30,557 nt of DNA from DASQVO01 sp035640715 (GCA_035640715.1 DASQVO010000506.1:1-30557); one strand, 5' to 3'. Counted from the stretch's first letter, positions 14,035 through 22,888 are shown. A program made the numbers and translations. Notes: generated by a model not told the origin, from the sequence alone.

Positions 14035-15495
14035 CTAGGCGGTTGCTTCAGCCGGCCTGCCGTGGTCTGGCTGGCTGGCGGATGCTTCGGCCGTCGGCCG
14101 GTGCCTGCTGTCGAGGAAGCGCTGCCGGATTCGCTTGAGCTCGTGGCGGGGAAACCTCTGGAGGAGGTCCCAGGCGAGGTCGAGCGTGGCGGTGATGCTG
14201 CGCCTTTCCGGGCCTTGGTTGACGAAGCGCTGCTCGAAGTCGCCGGCGAAGGTGAGGTAGCGGCGGTCGTCCTCGCTTAGTGCGGCGGTGCCGACGATGG
14301 ATGCCAGGTCGCGGACTTGCCGTCCCCGGGCGTAGCAGGCGTAGAGCTGGCCGGCCAGGTCGCGGTGGTCATCGCGGGTGCTGCCCGTGCCGATTCCGGC
14401 GCTGGCGAGCCGGGACAGCGAGGGCAGCACATCGATGGGGGGGAAGATGCCCCGGCGGTCGAGGTCGCGGGACAAGACGATCTGCCCCTCGGTGATGTAG
14501 CCGGCGAGGTCCGGTATGGGGTGGCTGATGTCGTCGTCGGGCATGGTGAGGACGGCGAGCTGGGTGATGGAGCCGCGGCTGCCGTGGATCCGGCCCGCAC
14601 GCTCGAAAAGGGAGGCGAGATCGCTGTACATGTCGCTGGGGTAGCCGCGGCGGCCGGGTAGTTCCTGCCGGGCGGCGGAGACCTCGCGAAGCGCTTCGCA
14701 GTAGTTGGTCATGTCGGTCATGACGACGAGCACCTGCAGGCCGGCATCCCAGGCGAGGTACTCGGCGGCGGTGAGCGCGAGCCGGGGGGTCTGCAGGCGT
14801 TCGACGGCTGGGTCCTCGGCGAGGTTGAGGAACGCGACCATGCGGTGCTGGCGGCCGCTTCCGGCGAAGGCGGCCCGGTAGAACTCGGCTTCGCGGCGGG
14901 TGACCCCGAGCGCGGCGAAGACCACGACGAAATCGTCCTCGCCGGTCCCGCCGGGCACCCGGGCGCTGGTGGCGATCCGGGCGGCGAGTTCGGCGGCTGG
15001 CAGGCCGTAGCCGGAGAAGATGGGCAGTTTCTGACCGCGGACCAAGGTGATGAGGGCGTCGATGGCGGAGATGCCGGTTTCCGCGACCTCGGACGGGTGG
15101 CTGCGGGCGACCGGGTTGAGTGGCGCGCCGTCGAGGTCGCGGAACTCGTGCGGGACGATTGGCGGCCCGCCGTCGGCCAGGTGGCCCGCGCCGTCGAACG
15201 TCCGGCCGAGCAGGCCGGGGCCGACGGCAAGCCGGGAGGTTCCGCCGCGCGAGCGGATAACGGTGCCCTCCAGGCCGAGGCCCTCGGTTCCGTCGAGCAC
15301 CTGGACGGTTACCTGTTCGCCGTTGATGTCGAGCACTTGTCCCCGGCGGGTCTTGCGGTCCGGGCCGATGACGTCGACGGGTTCGGCGTAGCCGACGCCG
15401 GTCATCGGGTCGGCGGTGAGCAATGGCCCGGCGATGGCGTCGGCGGTCCGGTGCTCGACCGTGACGAGCCCGCTCCGCGGGGGATGGCTGGTCAT
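14035..15495 (-). CDS. atpB: V/A-type ATPase subunit B (non-catalytic)
   Basis: 486 aa. The last gene of the ATPase operon; its ATG overlaps the stop of subunit A (ATGA). It has the beta-barrel start (V-E-H-R-T-A-D-A-I-A-G-P-L-L), G-R-T-F-D-G-A-G in the hinge, and P-I-F-S-G-Y-G-L-P-A-A-E-L-A in place of a Walker A loop, as expected for the regulatory, non-catalytic subunit. Later conserved blocks are V-L-V-V-M-T-D-M-T-N-Y-C-E-A-L-R-E-V, G-R-R-G-Y-P-S-D-M-Y-S-D-L and G-S-I-T-Q-L-A-V-L-T-M-P. Alternating A and B subunits form the V1 head. The C-terminal 25 residues are a low-complexity tail. Confidence 0.95.
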   Translation of the reverse strand: MTSHPPRSGLVTVEHRTADAIAGPLLTADPMTGVGYAEPVDVIGPDRKTRRGQVLDINGEQVTVQVLDGTEGLGLEGTVIRSRGGTSRLAVGPGLLGRTFDGAGHLADGGPPIVPHEFRDLDGAPLNPVARSHPSEVAETGISAIDALITLVRGQKLPIFSGYGLPAAELAARIATSARVPGGTGEDDFVVVFAALGVTRREAEFYRAAFAGSGRQHRMVAFLNLAEDPAVERLQTPRLALTAAEYLAWDAGLQVLVVMTDMTNYCEALREVSAARQELPGRRGYPSDMYSDLASLFERAGRIHGSRGSITQLAVLTMPDDDISHPIPDLAGYITEGQIVLSRDLDRRGIFPPIDVLPSLSRLASAGIGTGSTRDDHRDLAGQLYACYARGRQVRDLASIVGTAALSEDDRRYLTFAGDFEQRFVNQGPERRSITATLDLAWDLLQRFPRHELKRIRQRFLDSRHRPTAEASASQPDHGRPAEATA

Positions 15496-17324
15496 GGCGT
15501 GTCTCCTTCCAGCGCCTGGAGGCTTTCGGTGATGCGGCGGGCGAGGTCCTCGGCGCGTCGTGCTGACTCATCGGGCGGCAGGCCGCGCAGCTGCGTGATC
15601 TCGCTGAGGACTGGCGCGCCAGTGACCGCCGCGACGGGGACGCTGCTGGTGACCGCCGCGGCCATGGCCTGGTGGGCAGTCACGATGAGGCTCAGCATGG
15701 CGTGCTGTTTTACGGGAGGGCAGTAGGCGTCGGCCTCGTCGAACGAGGACTGCTGCAGGAAGTCCTCGCGCAGCAGCCGGGCGGTGCGCAGCACGACCTG
15801 CTGCTGCGAGGGGAGGGTGTCCGCGCCGAGAAGCTGGGCGATCTCCAGCAGCGTGGTTTCCTGCTGCAGCATGCCGAGCGCCCATTCGCGCTGCTGTGGC
15901 CAGGACGCCGCGACCTCGCTGCCGAACCAGCCGCTGAGCCGGTACAGGGTGTAGCTGCGCTGCCAGCCGACCGCGGGGAAGTGCCGGGCACGGGCGAGAT
16001 CACGGTCCAGCGCCCAGAAGGTGCCGGTCATCCGGAGCGTGTGCTGGGTTATCGGCTCGGAGAAGTCGCCGCCGGGCGGCGACACCGCGCCGATGATCGT
16101 CAGGGAGCCGCTGCGCTGGCCGCTGCCCTGGCAGGTGACCGCGCCGGCGCGCTCGTAGAAGCCGGCGAGCCGGGCGGCGAGGTAGGCGGGATAGCCTTCT
16201 TCGGCGGGCATCTCGCCGAGGCGGGCTGATATCTCCCGCAGCGCCTCGCCCCACCTGCTGGTGCTGTCGGCGAGCAGCACGACGTGGCGGCCCTGGTCAC
16301 GGAAGTATTCGGCGATGGTGACTCCGGTGTAGATGCTTGCTTCCCGCGCCGCGACCGACATGTTGCTGGTGTTGGCCACCAGCACGGTGCGGTCCATCAG
16401 GGTCCCCCCGGTTCGCGGGTCGGGAAGCCGGGGGAATTCCTCCAGTACCTCGGTCAGCTCGTTGCCGCGTTCGCCGCAGCCGACGTAGACCACGACGTCG
16501 GCGTCGGCCCACTTGGCGATCTGCTGTTCGAGGACGGTTTTGCCGGTGCCGAAGCCGCCGGGGATGGTCGCGGTGCCGCCGCGCGCGACGGGGAACAGTG
16601 TGTCGATGACCCGCTGCCCGGTGACCAGCGGCCGGGCCGGGTCCAGGCGGCGTGCCACGGGGCGTGGTTGCCGCACCGGCCAGTGGTGCAGCATCGGCAG
16701 CGGCTTGCCGTCGATTTCGGCCACGGCGGTGGTGACGGTCGCGGGACCTGGCCGGACCGCCGTGACGGTGCCGGACACCCCGGGCGGGATGAGCACCGGG
16801 TGGTGCTGGCCGCGGTCGTCAGTCGCGGTGCCGAGCAGGTCGCCGGGGCCGACCGGCTCGCCCACGGCCACCGCGGCCCGGAACTCGAAACGCCGACTGT
16901 GGTCGAGTGTGGGCGCCCTGGCGCCGCGGGACAGGAACGGCTGGCTGGGGCGGCCGTCACGCGGCGCGGCGAGCGCGGTGAGCGGCCGGCCGGTGCCGTC
17001 CACGATGCTGCCGAGCAGGCCGGGGCCGAGCTCGATGCTCAGTGGCCCGCCGGTTCCGGTGGCGGGGTCCCCGGCGCGCAGGCCCGTTGTCGGCTCGTAG
17101 ACCTGGGCGACGGCTTCGTCGCCGCTGAGCCGGATTATCTCGCCGGGTAGCTGGTGGTCACCCACGTGCACCATGTCGAAGAGCCGGGCCCGGCGCAGCC
17201 CGTGGATCCCGACGACCGATCCAGCGACCCGCACGACCGTTCCCCGGTCACCCGCGCCGTCCGGCTCGGCTTCGCCGGCACGCCCGGCCAGGCTGGGCGG
17301 CAGGAACTCCCGAGTGCTCATCAT
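15492..17324 (-). CDS. atpA: V/A-type ATPase subunit A (catalytic)
   Basis: 610 aa. The ATG at 17324 overlaps the subunit F stop codon. Walker A is G-G-F-G-T-G-K-T (residues 256-263; most relatives read G-A-F-G-C-G-K-T), and the catalytic Glu is in G-C-G-E-R-G-N-E-L-T-E-V-L. The A-specific non-homologous insert is present between about 110 and 195. S-R-W-G-E-A-L-R-E-I-S-A-R-L-G-E-M-P and E-G-Y-P-A-Y-L-A-A-R-L are standard. All of this indicates an active nucleotide-binding head. Whether it works as a synthase or pump cannot be told. Confidence 0.96.
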   Translation of the reverse strand: MMSTREFLPPSLAGRAGEAEPDGAGDRGTVVRVAGSVVGIHGLRRARLFDMVHVGDHQLPGEIIRLSGDEAVAQVYEPTTGLRAGDPATGTGGPLSIELGPGLLGSIVDGTGRPLTALAAPRDGRPSQPFLSRGARAPTLDHSRRFEFRAAVAVGEPVGPGDLLGTATDDRGQHHPVLIPPGVSGTVTAVRPGPATVTTAVAEIDGKPLPMLHHWPVRQPRPVARRLDPARPLVTGQRVIDTLFPVARGGTATIPGGFGTGKTVLEQQIAKWADADVVVYVGCGERGNELTEVLEEFPRLPDPRTGGTLMDRTVLVANTSNMSVAAREASIYTGVTIAEYFRDQGRHVVLLADSTSRWGEALREISARLGEMPAEEGYPAYLAARLAGFYERAGAVTCQGSGQRSGSLTIIGAVSPPGGDFSEPITQHTLRMTGTFWALDRDLARARHFPAVGWQRSYTLYRLSGWFGSEVAASWPQQREWALGMLQQETTLLEIAQLLGADTLPSQQQVVLRTARLLREDFLQQSSFDEADAYCPPVKQHAMLSLIVTAHQAMAAAVTSSVPVAAVTGAPVLSEITQLRGLPPDESARRAEDLARRITESLQALEGDTP

Positions 17325-17671
17325 GCGCTCCCCGTCGGGTCGAAGGTGAACTCGTAGCCGATCGCCCGGGCCAGCAAGTCACGCAGGCTCTCCCCGGTGC
17401 GCGCTGGCTCGCCGGACGCCACGCCCTCGGGCAGGGCGACGATCAGGATGCTGTCCGGCTGGGTGACCCGGCGTTGCCAGCGTCCGCCCAGCTCGCGCAG
17501 GTAGGGAGGGTGCACGGCAACCATGCCTGGCTGACCGGTACCGGCGATCAGCCGGTTCAGCACCTCGCCCGCTTCCGCCGCGGTGCCGGCCTGCTCGGTG
17601 TGAACACCAGCGAGGCGGTAGCCGTCAGCGAGCTCCGGGGGGACGATCACGGTGACGAGCGGACTGCTCAT
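17321..17671 (-). CDS. atpF: V/A-type ATPase subunit F
   Basis: 116 aa from ATG 17671 with AGGAAGG 10 bases upstream. The Rossmann-like subunit F pattern is seen: V-T-V-I-V-P-P-E-L-A-D-G-Y-R-L-A-G-V, then about E-V-L-N-R-L-I, P-D-S-I-L-I-V-A-L-P, and the C-terminal R-D-L-L-A-R-A-I-G-Y-E-F. It sits on the central stalk with D. It lies 34 bases after subunit C and overlaps subunit A. Confidence 0.88.
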   Translation of the reverse strand: MSSPLVTVIVPPELADGYRLAGVHTEQAGTAAEAGEVLNRLIAGTGQPGMVAVHPPYLRELGGRWQRRVTQPDSILIVALPEGVASGEPARTGESLRDLLARAIGYEFTFDPTGSA

Positions 17672-17705
17672 TGCTTCGTGGTCCTTCCTGTGGTTGCTGT
17701 AGCGA

Positions 17706-18782
17706 TTAGACCGGTGTGATGAGCTGGTGGCGCACCGCCTCGTGGCCGATGGCACCCGCAGCTGCTTGCGCCAGGAGCCGGATGTTGCGCGCCTGCGCCT
17801 GGTGCGCCAGCACGTGGTACACGACCACTGCGGCGCCGAGCGGATCGGCGGACAGGAGCAGCCGGAGTTCCGCGCGCAGCCGTTCGGCCTCAAGGCTGGT
17901 GTGCAGGGTGGCCAGGTCGCCCTCTTCCGCCCAGGTGGCCAGCGGGGACTGCCACCGGGCAGGTGCCGGGGCAGCCGCGGCGAGGACATCCGCCCGCGCC
18001 AGTGCATGCTGTATCGTGGCAAACCGCCCGTCCGGCACGGTCCCGCCGGGCAGGTACGGCGGCCCGGCCGTGCCTGGTGTGCTGCCAGCAGCCTGCCCGT
18101 TCGCCGCCTCGCGCAGCCGCAGGGCGAGAAGAAGGTTCAGGTCATCGGTTTCCCGCCTGAGCGCGGCCGCCGCGGGCTCGGCGGCTACGCCGGCCGTGGT
18201 CAGCACCCGGAGCTGGTGCGCCCGGGCAGACCTGGCCACCGCGTGCTCGACCGCGGCGAGGCTGGTGTCGATCTCGTACCGGTGCGCCGCCGCGAGCAGC
18301 GTGGCGGCGCTGTCGGGGTCAGGTAGCCGTCGGCCTGCGAGCAACCGCGCGGCTGCGGGAAGATCGGGCCGGCTCGCCGCTTCACGTGCGGTGCGCGCGT
18401 CGAGCCTGCCGACCGGCAGGAGCGCCGCGCCCGCCGTGGCCTCAGCGCCGCCGTGGTGCGCTGCCCGCAGCAGGGTGAGGACATTGTGGAGGTCGAAACG
18501 GCCGAGCAACGCAGCCACCGCCTCGCCGGCCCAGTCATGGTAGAACCCGGCCACATCGGCCAGCGCCGTGGCCAGGTGGTCGCGGGCCATCCGATACAGC
18601 AGCCCGAGCTGTCCGCCGGATGCCCCAGCCGCTGCCTCGGCCTGCGGCCGGTAGGAGGTTTCTGCCAGGGCGGCGAGCAGGCCGGGCAGGTCACGGCTGA
18701 GCAGCCCGGCGTACTGCTCACGGCGCAGCAGCGCGGCCCGGCGAGCCCGCAGCCGGGCGTTGCCGTAGTCGTATCCGGTCAT
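17706..18782 (-). CDS. atpC: V/A-type ATPase subunit C (AC39/d-type)
   Basis: 358 aa. The ATG at 18782 overlaps the subunit E stop codon. It starts MTGYDYGNARLRARRAALL, as in AC39-type subunits (Y-x-Y-x-N-A-R-x-R). Three helical repeats can be followed, with F-D-L-H-N-V-L-T-L-L-R-A-A-H-H-G and E-T-D-D-L-N-L-L-L-A-L-R-L-R as conserved anchor segments. It joins the central stalk to the membrane K ring. The sequence is very Ala/Leu rich; the link at about 235-260 is Gly/Pro-rich. Confidence 0.9.
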   Translation of the reverse strand: MTGYDYGNARLRARRAALLRREQYAGLLSRDLPGLLAALAETSYRPQAEAAAGASGGQLGLLYRMARDHLATALADVAGFYHDWAGEAVAALLGRFDLHNVLTLLRAAHHGGAEATAGAALLPVGRLDARTAREAASRPDLPAAARLLAGRRLPDPDSAATLLAAAHRYEIDTSLAAVEHAVARSARAHQLRVLTTAGVAAEPAAAALRRETDDLNLLLALRLREAANGQAAGSTPGTAGPPYLPGGTVPDGRFATIQHALARADVLAAAAPAPARWQSPLATWAEEGDLATLHTSLEAERLRAELRLLLSADPLGAAVVVYHVLAHQAQARNIRLLAQAAAGAIGHEAVRHQLITPV

Positions 18783-19429
18783 GCGGGCACCGCCTCGGGT
18801 CCGGGAGCCGTGGCCGCGCGCCCCGCCGGGCCGTCCTCGAGCAGCCGCCCGATCAGCGCGCGCAGCGCGGGCTCAGCGGCAGCGAGCCGCGCCTCCACCG
18901 TGTTGGTGGCGGTTGCGCCCGCGCCATCGGCGGCCTCGGCACCGCCTGCGCAGCTCAGCGTCGGCTCGACCCGCAGCGTGTCCTCGCCCCGCAGCAGGCG
19001 CCGGGCCAGCGGCTCATCGGCTGGGTCGACTCGGACCACAGCGCATGCGTCGACTCGGACCACAGCGCATGCCGGGAGCATGGCCCGTGCCTCAGCGATC
19101 AGCGCGGCCAGGATCTGCGGGTAGTCGCCGCGGTCGCGGGCCGCGCGCAGCCGGTCCCGGACGTCGCTGACGAGCTGCTGGTAGGCGACTTCGTGCGCCT
19201 CCCGGACCCGGTTGCCAGCCTCGGCGCGGGCCTCGGCCAGCCGCAGTTCGCCGGCCTGCCGCTCTTTACTTTCCGCGTCCGCGACAGCGGAAGCCTGAAG
19301 CTCGCCTGCCCGCCGCTCGGCGTCGGCGATGATCGCCGCTGCCGCTGCCATGCGCTCGGCGCGCAGACGTGCGGCCTCGGCTGCCGCATCGGCCTCGATC
19401 GCGGTGAGCAGGTCCTGCAGCGCCATCAT
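18779..19429 (-). CDS. atpE: V/A-type ATPase subunit E (peripheral stalk)
   Basis: 216 aa. The ATG at 19429 overlaps the stop of subunit K. Residues 1-95 form a long Ala/Glu/Arg coiled coil (A-A-A-I-I-A-D-A-E-R-R-A-G-E-L), followed by a globular domain with Y-P-Q-I-L-A-A-L-I-A-E-A. This matches peripheral-stalk subunit E. A perfect 24-bp tandem duplication (19025-19072) repeats 8 residues, A-C-A-V-V-R-V-D, in the globular part, a region that in relatives carries a single such strand. The C-terminus is Ala/Pro-rich. Confidence 0.88.
   Translation of the reverse strand: MMALQDLLTAIEADAAAEAARLRAERMAAAAAIIADAERRAGELQASAVADAESKERQAGELRLAEARAEAGNRVREAHEVAYQQLVSDVRDRLRAARDRGDYPQILAALIAEARAMLPACAVVRVDACAVVRVDPADEPLARRLLRGEDTLRVEPTLSCAGGAEAADGAGATATNTVEARLAAAEPALRALIGRLLEDGPAGRAATAPGPEAVPA
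19025..19072. repeat. Perfect 24-bp tandem duplication inside atpE
   Basis: Units 19025-19048 and 19049-19072 are identical and keep the reading frame, adding 8 codons. Perfect identity suggests a recent slippage or copying event. Confidence 0.95.
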
Positions 19430-19650
19430 CCGCCCCTGAGCAGCACGAGGATCATGGCAGCAACCGCGAAGCCGAGGATGACCAAAGTCTCCGGGATCGC
19501 GATCAGGAGGATCGCCCGGCCGGTGAGTTCCGGCTTCTCAGCGATCGCACCGGCCGCGGCGGATCCGATCCTGGCCTGCGCGATCCCGGTGGCGATGGCG
19601 CCGAGGCCGATCGCGAGCGCCGCGCCAATGGCGATGAGCCCCAGTTGCAT
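19426..19650 (-). CDS. atpK: V/A-type ATPase subunit K (proteolipid ring)
   Basis: 74 aa from ATG 19650, with GGGAGAAAA just upstream. It is a single helical hairpin: TM1 about 5-30, a loop with A-E-K-P-E, and TM2 about 46-70 with the ion-binding Glu54 in A-I-P-E-T-L-V-I-L-G. It is an 8-kDa single-hairpin proteolipid, not the doubled form of eukaryotes. I cannot decide between proton and sodium coupling from the few polar residues seen. Its stop overlaps subunit E. Confidence 0.93.
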   Translation of the reverse strand: MQLGLIAIGAALAIGLGAIATGIAQARIGSAAAGAIAEKPELTGRAILLIAIPETLVILGFAVAAMILVLLRGG

Positions 19651-19681
19651 GGTTTTCTCCCGTCTCTTCGTTGTTGTGTGA

Positions 19682-21595
19682 TCAGCCGGGACTGGGCTGC
19701 GGCCGGCGGCCAAAGGGCCGGAAGGGCTGGCCGCCGCCTTCGTAGAAGCGGCTGAAGAACTCGACGTAGTGCAGCCGCAGGGCTTGCACCATGGGGCTGA
19801 ATGTGGCGAGCGCCAGGTTGAGCAAGTGCAGCAGCACGGCGACGAACACGCCGAGCAGCAGGGGCACGGAAACCGCGAGATGGTTCGCCACCTCAGCCAG
19901 ATACACCGAAGCCAGCCCCACCGCGGCGAGCCGCAGATACGACAGCACATGGCCGAAGGAGCCGAGCAGCTCCAGCGGCCCGGTGAGCAGGCCCATCAGG
20001 CCGCGGGTTGATATGGTGACGACGAACATCACTGCCACCACCGCCATTGCCGGGGTTCGCACCTGGCCGGGCAGCAGGTCGACTGCGGTGGCAGCGATCG
20101 CCGCGAGGCCACAGAGCAGGAAGAACGTCCCTGCCCGTTCGAGGAGGGTCCGCGGCTGCCGCAGCCGCCCTGCCTGGCGCATGCCGAGAACAAGGCCGAG
20201 CAGGATGTGCGTGACGCCGATGCCGAGGGCGAACAGCAGCAGTGTTCCCAGTTCGTCCGGCCCGTGGCGGTAGAACCACAGCGCTGGCAGGCCGAGCTTG
20301 TGGCCAAGGCTGCCCAGGGCTTCGCCGTACAGCAGGCCGAACAGCATCGACCAGGCACCGCTGGCCAGCAGGATGCTGCCGATGTCGCGCACGAGAGGCC
20401 GGGTGGAGCCCCGGCGGCGCAGCACCGCGCCAAGCCCGGCAACAATGGCCCCGTACACCAGGTCGCCGACCATGACTCCGAAAAGGAGCGGCAAGGCCGC
20501 CGCCATCAGCGTGCTCGGGTCGAGCGAACCGCTGCGCGGCAGCCCGAGGAACGACACAAGCCGCTGGTAAGGGCGGACCGGCGGTGGGTTATCCAGCAGC
20601 ACCGGTGGCTCCCCTGCCACGGCCGCGTCGAGTTTGGTGACGACGACGCCCGCATCCACCCGGGCCAGTGCCGTGCGCAGCGTGTCAATGTCGCGCCGCG
20701 GCAGCCAGCCGGTCAGCGACGCGGTGTGCGCGGTCCGCCCGGCTAGCGCGACCGCTTCCAGGCAGTCCAGCTCACCGGTTGCCGCGGCCCAGCGCTGCCG
20801 CCAGTCCGGGGCAAGCTCCGCCGTGCGGCCAGCCAGCGAACGCCACGCCCGGGCGAGCTCGTCCGGCAAAGCCGCCAGCCGATTGCCGAGTTCGGTGGCC
20901 GCGTGCGCCGGTGACATCTGCTCATAGCCGGGCGGCAGCGGCACGTGCCGGATGTGCTCGCGTGCCAGCAGCGTCCGCAGTTCGGCCACGAGCGTATGCG
21001 GCGCCACCAGCACGCAGCCCATTGTCTGGTCTCCGGTCGGCGCGGCCGTCAGGCGGAAGCGGTCACCAGCGGCTGCGTGCAGCGCGGCGCGGAGAGTGCC
21101 GATGGTATCGGCGTCCGGCGTGTCGACCACCAGGACGATGGTCGCGAGGCCCAGCCGGGTGAGGTCACGCTCACCGAGCAGCGACAGCTCAGGATCTACC
21201 AGCAGCAGGGCAAGCGCGTCATGGTAGCGGCGGGCCGTTTCGTATTCGCCTTGCAGCGACCCGATCCGGTCGAGCAGCGGCCCCAGCCCGGGGCCGAGCC
21301 TGCCCAGCCGCTCCGCCGGGACCGCCACGGTGGCCGGCCGCAGCCAGTCCTTGTCAGCGGCAACGGAGGAGGCTTCCTCAGCCAGGCCGAGCAGCGCGGC
21401 CAGGTCGGCGGCCTCCGCGCGGAGCCCGGCCATCCGGTGCGCGTCGCCCGGGCCAGGCCCGGCGGGTGTCATGTCCAGCTTCTGGTGAGCGACATCGGTG
21501 AGCTGCACCGCGGCTAGCCGGTGAAGCTCGGCGATGACCGCGGGAAGCTGCGCCAGGCGGGTCAGAATCTGCACCGGCGTCATTCCGATGAGCAT
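19682..21595 (-). CDS. atpI: V/A-type ATPase subunit I (membrane a-subunit)
   Basis: 637 aa, start ATG 21595 in a TGATG overlap with the preceding stalk gene. The N-terminal half (about 1-330) is soluble and coiled-coil rich; the C-terminal half has seven to eight membrane helices. The essential arginine for ion transfer is Arg555 in L-S-Y-L-R-L-A-A-V-G-L-A. The end reads P-M-V-Q-A-L-R-L-H-Y-V-E-F-F-S-R-F-Y-E-G, typical of the family. It forms the ion half-channels and anchors the peripheral stalks. Gap to K is 31 bases. Confidence 0.95.
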   Translation of the reverse strand: MLIGMTPVQILTRLAQLPAVIAELHRLAAVQLTDVAHQKLDMTPAGPGPGDAHRMAGLRAEAADLAALLGLAEEASSVAADKDWLRPATVAVPAERLGRLGPGLGPLLDRIGSLQGEYETARRYHDALALLLVDPELSLLGERDLTRLGLATIVLVVDTPDADTIGTLRAALHAAAGDRFRLTAAPTGDQTMGCVLVAPHTLVAELRTLLAREHIRHVPLPPGYEQMSPAHAATELGNRLAALPDELARAWRSLAGRTAELAPDWRQRWAAATGELDCLEAVALAGRTAHTASLTGWLPRRDIDTLRTALARVDAGVVVTKLDAAVAGEPPVLLDNPPPVRPYQRLVSFLGLPRSGSLDPSTLMAAALPLLFGVMVGDLVYGAIVAGLGAVLRRRGSTRPLVRDIGSILLASGAWSMLFGLLYGEALGSLGHKLGLPALWFYRHGPDELGTLLLFALGIGVTHILLGLVLGMRQAGRLRQPRTLLERAGTFFLLCGLAAIAATAVDLLPGQVRTPAMAVVAVMFVVTISTRGLMGLLTGPLELLGSFGHVLSYLRLAAVGLASVYLAEVANHLAVSVPLLLGVFVAVLLHLLNLALATFSPMVQALRLHYVEFFSRFYEGGGQPFRPFGRRPQPSPG

Positions 21596-22029
21596 CAGGC
21601 CTCCCCAGTGAGGACGAACGTGACAGCACGCTGTACTGCCAGGTCACGGCAATCCTGCGCGGCGCGCTGCAGCCGGTCAGTTTCCGCGGCAGCCGCCGCG
21701 TGCTCACGTTCCACCTCGGCGTCCACGGCAGCGCGCACAGCCTGCCGCCGCTGCTGCGCTAGTTCTGCCGCCGGTGCGGACGCTTGCGCCAGCAGCGCGG
21801 CCGCGCGGCGTTGCGCGGCGGCCCGTTCGGTCTGGTCTGCCTCCTCAGCGGCCAGCCGCGCGGCCACGGCCTCCTCGGCCCGGCGGATCGCCGCCGTGAC
21901 ATCTTCTGCCGGTTCTAGCGGCGCGGGAGGCAGCGTTGCCCCGCCGCGGGTCATAGGCTGGCGGCTGCCACCCGGACTGGCCTGGCCGCCGCCCGGGCCT
22001 GCCCGGCCCACCCTTCTGCGGATCCTCAT
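21595..22029 (-). CDS. V/A-type ATPase G/H-like peripheral stalk subunit
   Basis: 144 aa. The ATG overlaps the D stop codon (ATGA). After a Gly/Pro/Arg-rich N-terminus it becomes a continuous coiled coil from about residue 42 to 130 (E-D-V-T-A-A-I-R-R-A-E-E-A-V-A-A-R-L). Such a small coiled-coil gene in front of subunit I is the normal place for the G/H stalk partner of E. Sequence identity in this class is low, so position and coiled coil carry the call. Confidence 0.7.
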   Translation of the reverse strand: MRIRRRVGRAGPGGGQASPGGSRQPMTRGGATLPPAPLEPAEDVTAAIRRAEEAVAARLAAEEADQTERAAAQRRAAALLAQASAPAAELAQQRRQAVRAAVDAEVEREHAAAAAETDRLQRAAQDCRDLAVQRAVTFVLTGEA

Positions 22030-22703
22030 ACCGCTCGCCCCCGCCCATCCCGCGGGAAGCCCGCTGCCTTGTGGTTCACACCGGTGCCGCCGGGCACGCG
22101 GCGGCGAGACACCCGCACCCGGTCCTCCAGGGCCCGCTGCTCGAGCGTTGCGGCGATGAAGCGCTGCTCTGCGGCCAGGCGCGGGATCACCACCTGCTCC
22201 AGCGCGTTGACCTGGCGTGTCGTGCGCGCGACCTCAGCGGTGAGCCGGCGAAGGTTGAGCTCGGCCGCGGCCAGGTCGAGCAGGGCGTCGAGCTCCGCCT
22301 CGAATGACTCGGCGACCAGGTCGATCGCCGCCGTCGACGCCGTCAGCGCGTAGCCGCGCTCGGTGCGCGCCCGTGCCGCGCGGTCGGCGTCCAGTTCGAT
22401 TACCCGGACCCCTGCGACACTGCGCGAGCTCACCTCGGCCCGGACCGTTCCGCCCGCAGCGATCGCTGCGGAGGCCACCGACTGCGGGCCGTCCACGACC
22501 ATGGCCTGGCCGAGAGCCTGCCTCGCCGCGCCAGCGATCCGCTCCAGTTCGGCTCGCTTGTCCGCAGCCTCGAGCCCCAGCCGGCGGAACTCGGCGATCA
22601 GCGCGGCGCGCTTCTGCGTCAGCAGGGTGTGCCCTCGCCGCGCGACGCCCTCGCGGGACCTGCGGGCGAGCAGCTCGCTACGGGTAGCTGTCACCTGGCT
22701 CAT
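22026..22703 (-). CDS. atpD: V/A-type ATPase subunit D (central rotor shaft)
   Basis: 225 aa, ATG 22703 with AAGGAG 6 bases upstream. It starts MSQVTATRSELLARRSREGV and continues R-R-G-H-T-L-L-T-Q-K-R-A-A-L, the N-terminal shaft helix, and has the paired C-terminal helix R-R-L-T-A-E-V-A-R-T-T-R-Q-V-N-A-L-E. It is the first gene of the ATPase operon, unlike the frequent order with D last. The leader contains the 53-base element. Its first 35 codons and promoter are duplicated at 25036-25308. Confidence 0.93.
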   Translation of the reverse strand: MSQVTATRSELLARRSREGVARRGHTLLTQKRAALIAEFRRLGLEAADKRAELERIAGAARQALGQAMVVDGPQSVASAAIAAGGTVRAEVSSRSVAGVRVIELDADRAARARTERGYALTASTAAIDLVAESFEAELDALLDLAAAELNLRRLTAEVARTTRQVNALEQVVIPRLAAEQRFIAATLEQRALEDRVRVSRRRVPGGTGVNHKAAGFPRDGRGRAV

Positions 22704-22870
22704 GTGGCTCCTTCCCGTTGCCTGCCGCGGTCGGCCGGGGATGTCTCATCCGGTCACTGAGCCCATGGAAGCCAGCCCGGCTGAAAAGCGGATGTGTTAG
22801 GTATGGCGGCCAGATGGAGATACGCCTGGCCATGCTGCGGACCGGAGTCCGGCCGCCATCTTCGCCCGGT
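22605..22870. repeat. Direct repeat copy A: atpD start and promoter
   Basis: This segment, from codon about 33 of atpD through its leader and promoter, is highly similar to 25036-25308 in the same orientation. It includes the 53-base element (22769-22821), the shared leader words ctcatccggtcactgagccc, and, further upstream, ggaccggag-ccgg. Differences are single substitutions and small indels. See the copy at 25036. Confidence 0.85.
22769..22821 (-). promoter_or_regulatory. Recurrent 53-bp element, copy A (V-ATPase operon)
   Basis: On the minus strand it begins ATCTCCATCTGGCCGCCATA and ends CCGGGCTGGCTT. It lies 65 bases before the atpD start codon. Of 53 ungapped columns, 32 are identical in copies A-D. 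It is probably the promoter or operator of the V-ATPase operon. Confidence 0.65.
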
Positions 22871-22888
22871 CATCCTTCACAGCGTCTC

